Positions 22,910 through 35,585 of a stretch of DNA of 64,000 nucleotides are shown here, one piece after another (the first letter of the stretch is position 1; the number at the start of each line of letters is the position of its first letter). Source of the stretch: Nansenia antarctica (Eukaryota > Chordata > Actinopteri > Argentiniformes > Microstomatidae). Below the pieces are notes generated by a model. That model searched no databases. It was given only the letters and a program-made list of their open reading frames with translations, and was not told the origin of the DNA. The position numbers and the translations under genes are program-made. The stretch lies in assembly GCA_963989245.1 (NCBI GenBank), contig OZ022349.1:2755959-2819958 (forward strand). The letters run 5' to 3'.

Positions 22910-22944
<35 letters not shown>

Positions 22945-22980
22945 GAGTGAGGACAGAGAAGGGAGAGAGAGAGAGAGAGG

Positions 22981-23011
<31 letters not shown>

Positions 23012-23084
23012 GACAGAGTAGAGAGAGAGAGACAGAGAGAGAGAGAGAGAAGAGAGAGAGACAGAGAGACAAAGAGAGGGAGAG
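22645..23084. repeat. GA-rich microsatellite (unit 2)
   Basis: About 440 bp of interrupted (GA)n, shorter than in unit 1. Low-complexity frames on the minus strand are not genes. Confidence 0.9.
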
Positions 23085-23158
23085 CACTCAGGCCTGCTAG
23101 CCTCGGTGACCTTCTCTCTCCTCCTGCAGTCTCCTGCAGTCTAACAACGTTACTCACA

Positions 23159-23400
23159 CAAGTTCGGGGCTGATCCCCCTGAGCTGGCCACCTCTGGCGA
23201 GGGTGTATAGTGTGATGGCCGAAACACCCCATGACCTGGAGGAACACTACTGATGATGCGTCCGAAATTAAACCTAACCCCAGCCCCCCCCCGCATGAAT
23301 CACTCACCATCAAGACGACACACACGCACACACACACACACACTCTCACGTACGTACCTGCACAAAGGAATTTACATCTTATCCTGTGTTTCATAAATCT
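23159..23400 (+). repeat. Left direct repeat of the RT/endonuclease element (unit 2)
   Basis: 242-bp copy of the unit 1 left repeat, with a CA run 2 bp shorter. Its partner is 27182-27428. Confidence 0.8.
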
Positions 23401-23534
23401 GAGTAACTGGGCACTGAGTCCAGTGACCGCTGAGAAAGATCAGCTGACGACAGGGGAAAGTCCTTGTGGCGGCATGGAGAGACAGCTGACGGGAGGGAAT
23501 AGACCCCACTGGGACGGGCATGGGCTAGCTTCCC

Positions 23535-26500
23535 ATGCTTGTAGTTTCCCATGTCTTTGACATGTTGGATTCACCCGCTATAGCTACGAAAAGACAACAA
23601 AAGAGAACACCCCTAGAGTCTGCGAGAGCGGGGGCGGAAGATGACTCATCGGCTGACTTTATGGTAACAGACCCTGGACCGGAAACGACTATGAGTATCG
23701 GGAGCACAGTGCAAGAGAGTGCCACAACAGTTGCCCCAGCTACAGCCACGTCAACGGGCCACGAACAGCAGATATGTCCCTGTGGTTGGAGGAAGAATAC
23801 ATCCTACCGGGGGTTGAGAATTCACCAAGGAAAGATGAAGTGTTTGACAGAGGAGAGACAGAGGCCTCGCGTTGGTTACTTTCTGCGAAAGGAATCGAAT
23901 AAGTCGAATGAAGTACAGCAACTGGACGCAAACCATAGCTTGCAGTACATCAGTACCACTGTCGTGGAGGAAGCAAACACAGAGGGGATAACAACAGTGG
24001 TAGAACCGACCCAACCCCCTAGACCTGTAGCCGAAAAGAGACTAGCAGGGCATAGACTGCATGTGAAGTGGCCTGGTGCCGGGGATAAGAAGCTGTGGGA
24101 AACTATCAATACTGACCTGACCCTGTCTCTTGAGCAACTTAAAGGGACAGTGGAAAAGAAGTTGGAGAGAATGGGGGATATCATCTACCAGTATGGGGCA
24201 GAACGCTTTGGAGTGCAAGAAAGGAAAGGCGGGAAAGATGTTCCAACTGCACCCGTTTCCAGGAGGCAACAGGAGATCCAGCGCCTCGTCCTAGAAAGAA
24301 GACAACTTAGGAAACGGTGGAAAAAAGCCTCTGGAGTGGAAAGGGAAGGCATAAACGCACTTCAAGTCGACATCAAATCACGGCTGGCATCCCTCCGTAG
24401 AGCAGAGAACCTCCGGAAACGTAGAAGGAAGAAAGAACAAGCTAGAACACGGTTCTATAAGGATCCCTTCAAGTTCCTTAAAAGTATCTTCACAAAGAAA
24501 AAAAGTGGAGCTCTAAAAACAACAAAGACAGACCTGGAAAATCACCTGAAAGAAACACACTCTGACCCAAGGCGGCATGAACATCTGACCATTCCCTCTG
24601 ATATCCCACCAATCGACCCCCCTGAACACCACATGCTGATCAGCCCTCCAACCTGGAAAGAGGTGGAAAACACAGTGCGTCGAGCAAGAACGGCATCAGC
24701 CCCGGGGCCAAACGGAGTCCCATACAAGGTGTATAAGAACGCATCAGATGTCCTGAGGTTTCTCTGGAGGCTCATGAGAACAGCATGGCAGAAGAAGATA
24801 ATACCTAAAGCGTGGCGCAGGGCAGGTGGAGTCCTCATCCCAAAGGAGAAGGATGCAGTCAACATCAGCCAATTCCGTCCAATCTCCCTGCTAAACGTTG
24901 AGGGCAAAATCTTCTTTAGTGTCATTGCACAGAGGATGGCCGAGTATCTGAGAAGAAACAAATACATCGACACATCTGTACAGAAAGCAGGAATATCAGG
25001 ATTCTCTGGGTGCTCAGAACATTTCAGCATGATCTGGCACCAGATCCAAACGGCAAAGGTGGAGAGACGGGACATTCACGTCGTCTTTCTGGACCTTGCC
25101 AATGCCTTTGGCTCTGTGCCCCACGAACTCCTGTGGTCTGCCTTCGACTTCTTCCACATACCGGACACCATCACAGCCCTGGTTAAATCCTACTTCCAAG
25201 ACATGCAGTTCTGCTTTACCACCTCTGACTTTACCACCTCTTGGCAGTGCCTGGAAGTAGGCATCATGGCGGGATGCACTATTTCACCCCTGGCATTTGT
25301 GATGGCAATGGAAGTCATCATCCGAGCCTCAAAATGGGTTGTAGGCGGACAGCGAGTTGACTCTGGTCAGCGTCTCCCTCCGCTCAGAGCTTACATGGAC
25401 GACATTACAACGTTGACCACCACCGTCCCATGCACCAGGAGGCTGCTCAGAAAACTGGAAGAGAACATCAGTTGGGCCCGTATGAAGATCAAACCATCCA
25501 AGTCACGAAGCATCTCAATTGTGAAGGGAGTGCTCTCTGACCTGAAATTCTTCATCGGCGATGATCCAATCCCAACAGTGTCTGAGCATCCTGTAAAAAG
25601 CCTTGGCAGGTGGTATGATGCAAGCCTGAAGGACAAAGACCAGGTTCTACAACTGCGCAAAGATATCAGCAGTGGCCTGCAGTCCATCGATAAAACACAG
25701 CTACCTGGAAAGTTAAAGGCTTGGTGCCTGCAGTTTGGACTCCTACCACGGATGCTGTGGCCCCTCGCAGTGTATGAGGTCCCAATCTCAACCGTAGAGA
25801 AGTTGGAAAGATGAGTCACAGGCTACATCAAGAAATGGCTCGGAATTCCACGATGCCTTACCACCATAGGTCTCTACGGAGATAGCATCCTCAAGCTGCC
25901 CCTCACCAGTCTCACAGAGGAGTTCAAGTGTGCAAAAACAAGACTCCAGATGACACTGAATGAATCCAGAGATTTAGTGGTGAGCAACAACGCACCAACC
26001 TTGACAACCGGGCGCAAATGGACACCAGCCAAAGCGGTGGAGGAAGCAACAGCAGCCCTCAAACATGCTGATATTGTGGGGTATGTTCAGCAGGGAAGAG
26101 GAGGCTTTGGGCTAACAGCTGCTCGCCCTGCTTGGAGTAAGGCCACAGCACCAGAACGGAGGAAGATGGTGGTGGAGGAAGTACGCCATCAGGAGGAGGC
26201 TGGAAGATGGGCCAAGGCAGTCTCTCTTGCCAAGCAGGGACAGTGGACGCGATGGGACAGTGTGGAGAGGAGGAAGATTAGCTGGAAGGACATGTGGGCC
26301 ATGGAAGCGAGGCAGTTGAGCTTTATTATCAGAGCTACATACGACGTCCTTCCAACACCAGTTAACCTTGGCCAGTGGTATGGTGAAGACCCGGGGTGTG
26401 CCCTTTGTTCCACGCCAGCCACCCTCAGGCACATTCTTTCAGGGTGCAAAACTAGTCTCGCCCAAGGACGCTACACGTGGCGTCACAACCAAGTCCTGAA

Positions 26501-27071
26501 GATCTTTGCATCCACCCTGGAGGACAAACGAGCTGCCACCAACTCCCTACTGCCATCAGCATCCAACCACCAACAGGCAATTACCTTTGTCCGTGAGGGG
26601 GCAAAGGTTACCAGGAGCAGCTCGACACCATCTGAGCGAGGCCAGCTACGGTTGGCCCGCGACTGGAAGATGCTGACTGATATTGGACGACAGCTTGTGT
26701 TTCCTAAAGAGATCGCCATAACCACCCTGAGACCTGACTTGGTTCTCTGGTCCCCTTCTCTAAAAAAGGTGTACATCATCGAACTAACCGTACCCTGGGA
26801 GGACGCAGTGGATGAAGCTTACGAGCGGAAACATCTACGCTATGCTGAGCTCGCCGCCGAAGCACAACACCGCGGCTGGAACACTGAAGTCCGCCCAGTG
26901 GAGGTGGGGTGCAGAGGGTTTGTGGCAAGATCTACCACCAGATTGTTTACAGACCTGGGAATCAGAGGCCAAAGCCTGCGTTCAGCCGTCAAAGCTGCAT
27001 CGGAAGCAGCCGAAAGAAGAAGCCAGTGGCTTTTTATGAGAAGGAAAGATCCCTGCTGGGCCCCGAAGTAG
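23535..27071 (+). pseudogene. R2/R4-like retrotransposon ORF with a different in-frame stop (unit 2)
   Basis: Same 1179-codon frame as in units 1 and 3, interrupted by TGA at 25812-25814 (codon 760; GGA in units 1 and 3). The codon that is a stop in unit 1 (890) is intact here, so the two copies were broken independently. The zinc-finger His97, the RT catalytic motifs and the downstream CCHC knuckle and endonuclease are all still encoded, but the last three-eighths lies beyond the stop. One Ser-to-Arg change is seen near the C-terminus (AERxSQWL). Confidence 0.85.
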
Positions 27072-27181
27072 CCAACTAGAAGGTATGCGGTCAGCTTAGG
27101 CCTGACTCAGGGAAAAGGACGCCCCTGCCTTGCATAGTCTCATGAGATGTCAGCCATTCTCATGACGAATTAGGATTGACG

Positions 27182-27428
27182 CAAGTTCGGGGCTGATCCC
27201 CCTGAGCTGGCCACCTCTGGCGAGGGTGTATAGTGTGATGGCCGAAACACCCCATGACCTGGAGGAACACTACTGATGATGCGTCCGAAATTAAACCTAA
27301 CCCCAGCCCCCCCCCCGCATGAATCACTCACCATCAAGACGACACACACGCACACACACACACACACACACTCTCACGTACGTACCTGCACAAAGGAATT
27401 TACATCTTATCCTGTGTTTCATAAATCT
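27182..27428 (+). repeat. Right direct repeat of the RT/endonuclease element (unit 2)
   Basis: 247 bp, matching 23159-23400 except for a longer C-run and CA-run. Such slippage differences between the two copies show that they now drift separately. Confidence 0.8.
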
Positions 27429-27915
27429 TATTTTTAAATGACTGGACTTTTTAAATAGGCACTACCTTTTATAAACACTGCTTTGTCTGTCTGTTTTTAT
27501 TGTATGTATTAATGTATGTGACCTATGCATGTTTTTTTGGGGGGGGTTAATATTTCACAGTGTTTCACAGAGACATGTACACAACAGGACATAACAACAA
27601 CAACTAGTATCCGTGGGGGAGGTTATTGTCCCATTAATAGTAGAAAACTAGTTTTGCACTTTGTTATGCAGTACATTGTCCATAAACAGAAAATGTTTAA
27701 AAACAAAACAAAAACAAAAAAACAGGGGGGGGGGGAGGCCATGTCACATATCAGAAATAAACAGAAAAGAAAATGACACAACAAATGCCATAATATATGG
27801 GGGGATCACCCCCATCGGAGACAGCATCCATGTCTTACAGTCCTAAACACAGCGGCAGCACAACACCAGCACAGTAAATAATATTGTGACCCATACATTG
27901 TAGATCTGTTACACA

Positions 27916-28893
27916 TTAGTCTTGTGTACTTTCTTGAGTGTAATCCACCAAACCTTTCATTACAATGGCAGCCAGTCTGGTACCAATATAATCTAAGAAC
28001 GGAGACCAAATCTTATAGAATGTCTTTATCTTACACTTAGACCTATATGTCAGATATTCCATAGGAATCATATCAAAAATTACCTTGTGCCATCCAGCTA
28101 TTGTAGGCGGTTTGCAGTCTATCCATTTCAGCAATATATTTTTCCTTGCACAAAAAGTGAGGATACACAGAAGTCTTTTGGAATGCATACTTTTAAGTTG
28201 TTTGTCTGGCAACCCAAACAATAGACACATGGGGTCCTTATCCAATGTAACATCTAGAATTAGATGAATTTTATCCACTATACCTTTCCAGTAATCATCT
28301 ATATATCTACAAGTCCAAACACAATGAACAAAGCTCCCAACCTCGGTAATACACTTTGTACACATTTCCGATTTGTTATGATCCATTTTATGTCTAAGTT
28401 GGGGAGTAATCTGCAAACGTTGTAGTAGTCTAAATTGCGTTTCCTTCGTCCTATTACAGATTGAGATGTCGTTTGCCGATTGCCATATTAGTGACCAAGT
28501 TGCTTCATCAGTATTAATGTTCAGGTCATTATTCCAGTCTTTGGGCGTAAATGCAGGTTTGCCTTTATCATATTTCGAAAGTGCTCTATACCCAAGCCCC
28601 AGAATGCCTCTCGTCTTTCCAGCAGAGACTATCTCCTCCAGCGGAGAGGGTTGGTGACAGAGGCCAGTGTCTTTTTGGCTATTTAAAAAACTTCGTATCT
28701 GAAGGTATCTGAAAAACTCATTTCGTGGTAGGTCATATTTCTTACATAATTGGTCAAATGAAAGTAGTATTTCCGTATCATATAAATGTCCGATAGTAAC
28801 CATCCCTTTGCTGTCCCACCGCTTGAAACCCCTATCCGTGGCACCAGGGGAGAAGTCTATGTTGCCCCAAACTGGCGAGAGGGAGGATGTCAT
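27916..28893 (-). pseudogene. L1-clade ORF2 C-terminal remnant (unit 3)
   Basis: Same truncated 325-codon frame, with the residues most common among the four copies (Gly in TDRxFKRW, His in VDKIxLIL, Asp in VIFxMIP). No RT or endonuclease domain. Confidence 0.75.
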
Positions 28894-29341
28894 AATCGTA
28901 TGTTATAAATAAATAGTAAAATAATTGAGATTTCTCACATTTGCACTTTAACCTATCTTGAAGCTTTCAAGTCTCTAAGCCACAAGGCTAGCACTCAGTT
29001 TGATGATAGAAAAGTGTCAGTGTTCAAGTTTTGTTTGACAGTATGTTTTTCCTTTATTTATGCAGTGATACCTTATAATTTATCATTACCTTATTTAAGA
29101 TTTTATTAAAGATTTTTATTTTTGTCAAGCTGTTTTTAAAATGATGTTAATGTTATTAACATGATTCAATAAAAATACAACAAAATCTAAGTTAAAGTGA
29201 TTACAGTGTGTTTTATTGGCATTCTAAAAAAAAGTTTTTTGTTTTTTTTTGTTTTTTTTAAATTCTCGCGATAATATCGTGGATCGCGATTATTTTGCCC
29301 ACGATAATCGTGACATGACATTTTCTAATCGTCCCACCCCT

Positions 29342-29655
29342 ATCTGTGATGTAACAATGACCAAAGTTAGAATTCTTCAGTCATTAAGGATGTCATCATG
29401 TGATGACATCACAGTGTAGAACATGCAGCTGGGGTTCTAGAATCCAGCTGCAGTACACATTTCAGGTTCATTTACCTGTCATTCCTCTGTGAAGAGCTTG
29501 ATAGATAGATTAGTTATTCGTTCTTCTCACAGTTTTTCTCCAACTCTCGCTATCCGAAAGTCACCGCATGGACACTTGGTAATTAGGCCTCACTAGGCCT
29601 GGAAGAATAGAACCAGGCTGCTTTAGCTGCACACTTAGCCCAGCAGAGAGACACT
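29342..29655 (+). promoter_or_regulatory. 5' flank of the PABP-like gene with inverted repeats (unit 3)
   Basis: Palindrome at 29389-29410 and E-box inverted repeat at 29425-29451, unchanged from the other units. Regulatory role is inferred from position. Confidence 0.3.
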
Positions 29656-32600
29656 ATGATGCTCTCACTCTATGCCTCTGCGGAGTCTCGCAAAGAGCGA
29701 GAGTTCACTAACGTGTACGTCAAGAACTTTGGGGAGGATATGGACGACCGACGCCTGAAGGAGAGGTTTGAGAGATTCGGACCGGCCCTGAGCGTCCGGG
29801 TCATGACTGATGGCGCTGGTAGATCCGTGGGTTTTGGATTCGTCAACTTCGAGAGGCACGAGAACGCCAAGAGGGCCGTCGAGGAGATGAACGGCCAGGA
29901 GATAAACGGGAGGCGGGTCTACGTGGGCCGGGCCCAGAAGAGAGGAGAGCGCCAGGCTGTCCTGAAGAGCCAGTTTGAGCAACTGAACCAGGGCCACAGG
30001 ACCACATACCAGGTGTGTGTTTATGAAGGAAAAAATGTGACAGCTGCTGGTGAAAAGTAGTCAAAGCAACCAGTAGGCAAAGTCATTTTTCAGTTTTTTT
30101 TTTTACATGTGCTTAAACTACAGATACGCTTTCGTACGCTTTCGAATGATGTGTCATACAATCACAATCCAGAGAAAAAGCTGTTTAAAGAGTTGGTTGT
30201 TTTTCACACCTTCACACAGCCAGCTAATGGGCGGTAACACAACCACTCCTCCTCTAGATTGACAGCTGTCAATATCTGTCAGTGTTAGTCACTGGGTGAG
30301 ATAGCTACAGCTAACATTATTATGTGTATAAGAAAAAGAAGCTGATAGTCTCGGTAAACATTGCTGATGTATTTGAGGTATAAAAACATCTCACTAAACA
30401 TGCTCTCTCTCTACCAGCAGGGTGTCAACCTGTACGTGAAGAACTTGCACGACCGCTTGGACGACGACCAACTGCACAAAGAGTTCTCCCGCTTCGGAAC
30501 CATCACCAGCGCGAAGGTGATGATGACGGAGGAAGGACGCAGCAAGGGATTCGGCTTCGTGTGCTTCTCCTCCCCCGAGGCGGCCACCAAGGCCGTGACC
30601 GTGATGAACGGCCGCATCGTGGCCAACAAGCCCCTGTACGTGGCCCTGGCCCAGCGCAAGGAGGAGCGGCAGGCTCTCAGAACCAACCAGAACATGGCAC
30701 AGAGGATGGCCAGCGTCTGCGCCGTTCCCAACCCAGACTTCCTACCTAACTTACCCTACCAGGTTGCTCCCCCACCTGGACTCTTCATGGCTTCTGCCAT
30801 TCCACAGACCCAGGACTGTGGAACCGCCCAATACTCCTCAGCTCAGCTGAGACCCACTCATCGCTTGGCTACCTTCGAACCTGAGGCGAAACCTCAGCAC
30901 TTCCAGAACACGCCCGACGACACCACCACGTCTCCATGGGCTACCGGGCCTCAGACCTTCGAGGCTATGAAGGCCACACCCTCCCAGGTGCCCCATAGGA
31001 TGACGTCTCAGCACATAGGTCAGTTTATTTAGTGAAGCAACCCTGCGCATAGCAGGGTTCCCACGGGTCCTTGAAATCCTTGAAAGTTGTTTGTGAATTT
31101 GAGAAAAAGAAATCAAGGTCTTAAAAGTTTTGGGAAAATAGACATGGGTCATTGAATGTGCTTGAATTCCCCCCCCCCCCCCCTCTCTCTCTCTCTAAAA
31201 AAATTATGTTTTACTCAGCTCGTCAACTACTTCTGTCTCAAACTATGCCGTGTTGAGTCCTTGAATTTGAGGGAATCGAGTCCTTGAAAGGTGCTTGAAT
31301 GGGATGTTTCAGAAGGTGTGGGGACCCCTGACATAGAGACAAGAGCACTATCCAAACATTTGCCATAAATATCCCTTTGGTTATGCTTATCTTCCCCTCT
31401 CAGCTACCCAGGCCTTGAGAAAGCACCCTGCCGTTGCAGATGGTGATCCAGCTATGGCACGGCTGCACGCTGTGCCCCAGAACAAGTCCACAGCTGGTGT
31501 ACACCACCGCCAGCAGCACACGGCTCCCCAGCCACAGGTCCCCGTGCAGCAGCCTGCTGTCCATGTCCAGGACCAGGAGACACTGACTGCCTCCATATTG
31601 GCCATGATGGCTACAGTTCCCCATGAGGACCAGAAGCAGATGATAGGTGAGTCTATTTGTTTGTTTCTATGCCAGCAGCACACGGCTCCCCAGCCACAGG
31701 TCCCCGTGCAGCAGCCTGCTCTCCATGTCCATGTCCAGGACCAGGAGACACTGATTGCCTCCATACTGGCCATGATGGCTACAGTTCCCCATGAGGACCA
31801 GAAGCAGATGATAGGTGAGTCTATTTGTTTGTTTCTATGGATACCCATTAGCTGTTACAGTTACTGTAGAATTTCTACCTCCTGAAATGATGGCTAGGAC
31901 TGGTGTTATCAAGCGAAAGGTTCTTTATATACAAATCTGCTGACATGCACTTGTGATCACTTTCAATTCAATAAAACAAGCTGTTAGATATTCACTTTCA
32001 TATTCTGGACGTACAATTCGCATTTCTCAAAAACAACAAACTGTCAACTTCTGTGAGACGTCTTGCTGCAAGGCATTCTGGAACCTGCAGTTCTGAAACC
32101 CATTCTTTAACTAATACAACAGAAATGTACTTCTTTTTTTTTAACTACCTTAACGATAAATAATAACTCTTTTAACTGTCAATCAATCATGTAACATATT
32201 AATCAATCTCTTTTAACTGTCAATCGATCAGGTAACCTTTAAAGTTACAACAGTTACTGTTACTGATATTTACTCCCCCCTCCCTCCAGGTGAGCGTCTC
32301 TTCCCATCCATCCTCAGCATGCACCCCAGCATCGCCCCCGAGGTCACGAGCATGCTGCTGGAGATGGACAACCGTGATCTGCTGCGCCTGCTGGCGTCTC
32401 CTGAGGCGCTGCGCTACCAGGTGGATGAAGCGGTCGCTGCGCTGGAGGCCCACTGGGCTGAGGAGGCTGCACAGAAAATTGGCCACTTCCCAGAGTTCCA
32501 AGCGGCCCAGAAGAGAGGAGAGCGCCAGGCTGTCCTGAAGAGACAGTTTGAGCAACTGAACCAGGGCCACAGGACCACATACCAGGTGTGTGTTTATGAA

Positions 32601-34387
32601 GAAAATAATGTGACAGCTGCTGGTGAAAAGTAGTCAAAGCAACCAGTAGGCATTTTTCTACTAAACTAAATGTTCTACTAAACTATTTTTCTATGTACTA
32701 CTAAACTACAGATTGTACGCTTTCGAATGATGTGTCATACAATCCACAATCCAGAGAAAAAGCTGTTTAAAGACTTGGTTGTTTTTCACACCTTCACACA
32801 GCCAGCTAATGGGCGGTAACAATAGCTGGTTAACCCCACCCCCAACCACTCCCCCTCTAGCTGTCAGCTGTCAATATCTGTCAGTGTTAGTCACTGGGTC
32901 AGATAGCTACAGCTAACATTATTATGTGTATAAGAAAAATAAGTTGATAGTCTTGGTAAACATTCTTGATGTATTTGAGCAATTCAAAACATCTCACTAA
33001 ACATGCTCTCTCTCTACCAGCAGGGTGTCAACCTGTACGTGAAGAACTTGCACGACCGCTTGGACGACGACCGACTGCACAAAGAGTTCTCCCGCTTCGG
33101 AACCATCACCAGCGCGAAGGTGATGATGACGGAGGAAGGACGCAGCAAAGGCTTCGGCTTCGTGCGCTTCTCCTCCCCCGAGGCGGCCACCAAGGCCGTG
33201 ACCGAGATGAACGGCCGCATCGTGGCCAACAAGCCCCTGTACGTGGCCCTGGCCCAGCGCAAGGAGGAGCGGCAGGCTCTCAGAACCAACCAGAACATGG
33301 CACAGAGGATGGCCAGCGTCTGCGCCATTCCCAACCCAGACTTCCTACCTAACTTACCCTACCAGGTTGCTCCCCCACCTGGACTCTTCATGGCTTCTGC
33401 CATTCCACAGACCCAGGACTGTGGAACCGCCCAATACTCCTCAGCTCAGCTGAGACCCACTCATCGCTTGGCTACCTTCGAAGCTATGACACGGCTGCAC
33501 GCTGTGCCCCAGAACAAGTCCACAGCTGGTGTACACCACCGCCAGCAGCACACGGCTCCCCAGCCACAGGTCCCCATGCAGCAGCCTGCTGTCCATGTCC
33601 ATGTCCAGGACCAGGAGACACTGATTGCCTCCATACTGGCCATGATGGCTACAGTTCCCCATGAGGACCAGAAGCAGATGATAGGTGAGTCTATTTGTTT
33701 GTTTCTATGGATACCCATTAGCTGTTACAGTTACTGTAGAATTTCTACCTCCTGAAATGATGGCTAGGACTGGTGTTATCAAGCGAAAGGTTCTTCATAT
33801 ACAAATCTGCTGACATGCACTTGTGATCACTTTCAATTCAATAAAACAAGCTGTTAGATATTCACTTTCATATTCTGGACGGTACAATTCGCATTTCTCA
33901 AAAACAACAAACTGTCGACTTCTGTGAGACGTCTTGCTGCAAGGCATTCTGGAACCTGCAGTTCTGAAACCCATTCTTTAACTAATACAACAGAAATGTA
34001 CTTCTTTTTTTTTAACTACCTTAACGATAAATAATAACTCTTTTAACTGTCAATCAATCATGTAACATATTAATCAATCTCTTTTAACTGTCAATCGATC
34101 AGGTAACCTTTAAAGTTACAACAGTTACTGTTACTGATATTTACTCCCCCCTCCCTCCAGGTGAGCGTCTCTTCCCATCCATCCTCAGCATGCACCCCAG
34201 CATCGCCCCCAAGGTCACGGGCATGCTGCTGGAGATGGACAACCGTGATCTGCTGCGCCTGCTGGCGTCTCCTGAGGCGCTGCGCTACCAGGTGGATGAA
34301 GCGGTCGCTACGCTGGAGGCCCACTGGGCTGAGGAGGCTGTACAGAAAATTGGCCACTTCCCAGAGTTCCAAGCGGCTAACGCATAA
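29656..34387 (+). CDS. PABPC-like gene lacking RRM1-2, with two MLLE modules (unit 3)
   Basis: Proposed exons are 29656-30012, 30421-31018, 31404-31814, 32290-32585, 33024-33684 and 34161-34387, with the same domain order and phases as in unit 1 and no broken exon. Private changes are His for Arg in VPxRM at the end of the first linker, Leu for Val in QQPAxHV, and Met for Val in QVPxQQ of the second module. The intron before the linker exon is shorter because a TCTTGAAAG repeat word was lost. Keeping an 849-codon spliced frame open while the neighbouring RT frames gather stops is consistent with selection or simply with very recent duplication; the sequence alone does not decide. Confidence 0.7.
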
Positions 34388-34573
34388 AAAAGGAGACCCG
34401 GACTATGAAACAATACCGATTCACCGATGAAATAAAATGTTAGCATTGAAAAAAAACGATTACGAAATGAATAAATTATTTCATTAGGAAATTAAATTGA
34501 TGGACTCGGCTGTGTCGAGAAAAGGGTAAACTGGACCTTGACGATAAAAGTAAAAACCCTGGTTGGACTAGAT

Positions 34574-35378
34574 CAGGGGTGTCCAAACTTTTTTCACAGA
34601 GGGCCACATACAGAAAAATATACTCAAGGCTGGGCCACTCACTAGAGGTGAGGTATCGCCTCACCTCTAATGTATTAAAGTTAAATGTAGGTAAAGTATG
34701 CTTGATACCTGAATATGCTTAAAGAAAAACAGCCCATATCATAACTTTCCATTAAAAGTTTTTTTCTTTTTTTTATAAAGACGGCTCATTCTCAAAACAG
34801 CAGCCTCAGATTGCTTCTTAGTCAGAGTGATAGAGCTCGTCCCCATATTCAGCATCAACATCAGATAGGAACACTTGAAATATTCTCTGTGGTAGAGCCC
34901 TCGTGCTCTAATTATGTTGATAGTTTTCACAACTGTGTTCATCACATCATTAAGCTGGACTGCCCTGGCACAGAGGGCTTCTTGGTGGATGATGAGTGTA
35001 CAGGGTTTTTCCTGGCTCAAAATGAGGCGGAGGTGGTACCAGTGGTGTTTGACATCGGGGGGGACCCATGAAGCAGGGCTGTCTGGGGGTCCTTAAACAT
35101 CAAACTTAATTTCTTGCATTCTGGTGAATTGATATGCACCAATTTGTGCCCTTTCTGCATCAATTTATGGTGGAAATGTCATTATTTATGTAAAGGAAAA
35201 CACAATATTCAGGCACCAGATGACCATTCAAAATATAATGTAATATAATGCAATATAAGGCTCTCAGGCATTCTGTACTTTCAAATATGTATTCTCCTTG
35301 AGCAGTCAACATCAACTATCAGCTATTTCGCTAGCGAAAACGAAAGCTAACTTATTTGCGAAACAGCGCCCCCGCCAC
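34574..35378 (-). mobile_element. hAT remnant, left part, split by a gypsy insertion (unit 3)
   Basis: Same element as at 6765-7699, interrupted at the base corresponding to the GCCAC of GCCCCCGCCACCACG in unit 1. The transposase remnant (35020-34739, minus strand) is in this part. The right part is 39954-40083. Confidence 0.8.
35374..35378. repeat. 5-bp target site duplication, left copy
   Basis: GCCAC here and at 39949-39953 bracket the gypsy element. The empty site with a single GCCAC is present in units 1, 2 and 4, which confirms the duplication. Confidence 0.9.
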
Positions 35379-35518
35379 TGTTACATATAGGCATATGTTA
35401 GTAGCCTGTGTTACAGGGACACCTAGGGGTGACCTGATAATGTTACATTTACGACCCGGTTGTTGTATGTGGGCGTGAGCGGAAGGAACCGCAGTTGAAT
35501 AAAAGACATACTGAAACA
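35379..35518 (+). repeat. Left LTR of the gypsy element (140 bp)
   Basis: Begins TGTTACATATAGG and ends CATACTGAAACA. It is base-for-base identical to 39809-39948. An AATAAAA word in the 3' half may be its polyadenylation signal. The LTR is unusually short but complete. Confidence 0.95.
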
Positions 35519-35537
35519 TGGAGTCAGAAGCGGGATC
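35519..35537 (+). other. Gypsy primer-binding site
   Basis: TGGAGTCAGAAGCGGGATC directly follows the left LTR. It closely resembles the complement of a tRNA-Leu 3' end (TGGTGTCAGAAGTGGGA from memory of the family), with two differences. The tRNA assignment is tentative. Confidence 0.6.
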
Positions 35538-35585
35538 TAAGTAAAAATAAAAATAAAATAAAGACGCTTAAAGGAATAAAACGCC

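Larger units (their letters stand above)
23159..27428 (+). mobile_element. RT/restriction-like-endonuclease retroelement (unit 2)
   Basis: Left repeat, leader, broken ORF, trailer and right repeat in the same order as in unit 1. It is a duplicate carried by the array rather than an independent insertion, since the flanks match in every unit. Confidence 0.6.
13958..27824. repeat. Tandem array unit 2 (13,867 bp)
   Basis: Collinear with unit 1. It is 90 bp shorter, mainly from fewer minisatellite copies (3) and a shorter GA tract. Private changes include 4 T instead of 7 T in the spacer run and a nonsense codon in the RT/endonuclease frame different from that of unit 1. Confidence 0.95.
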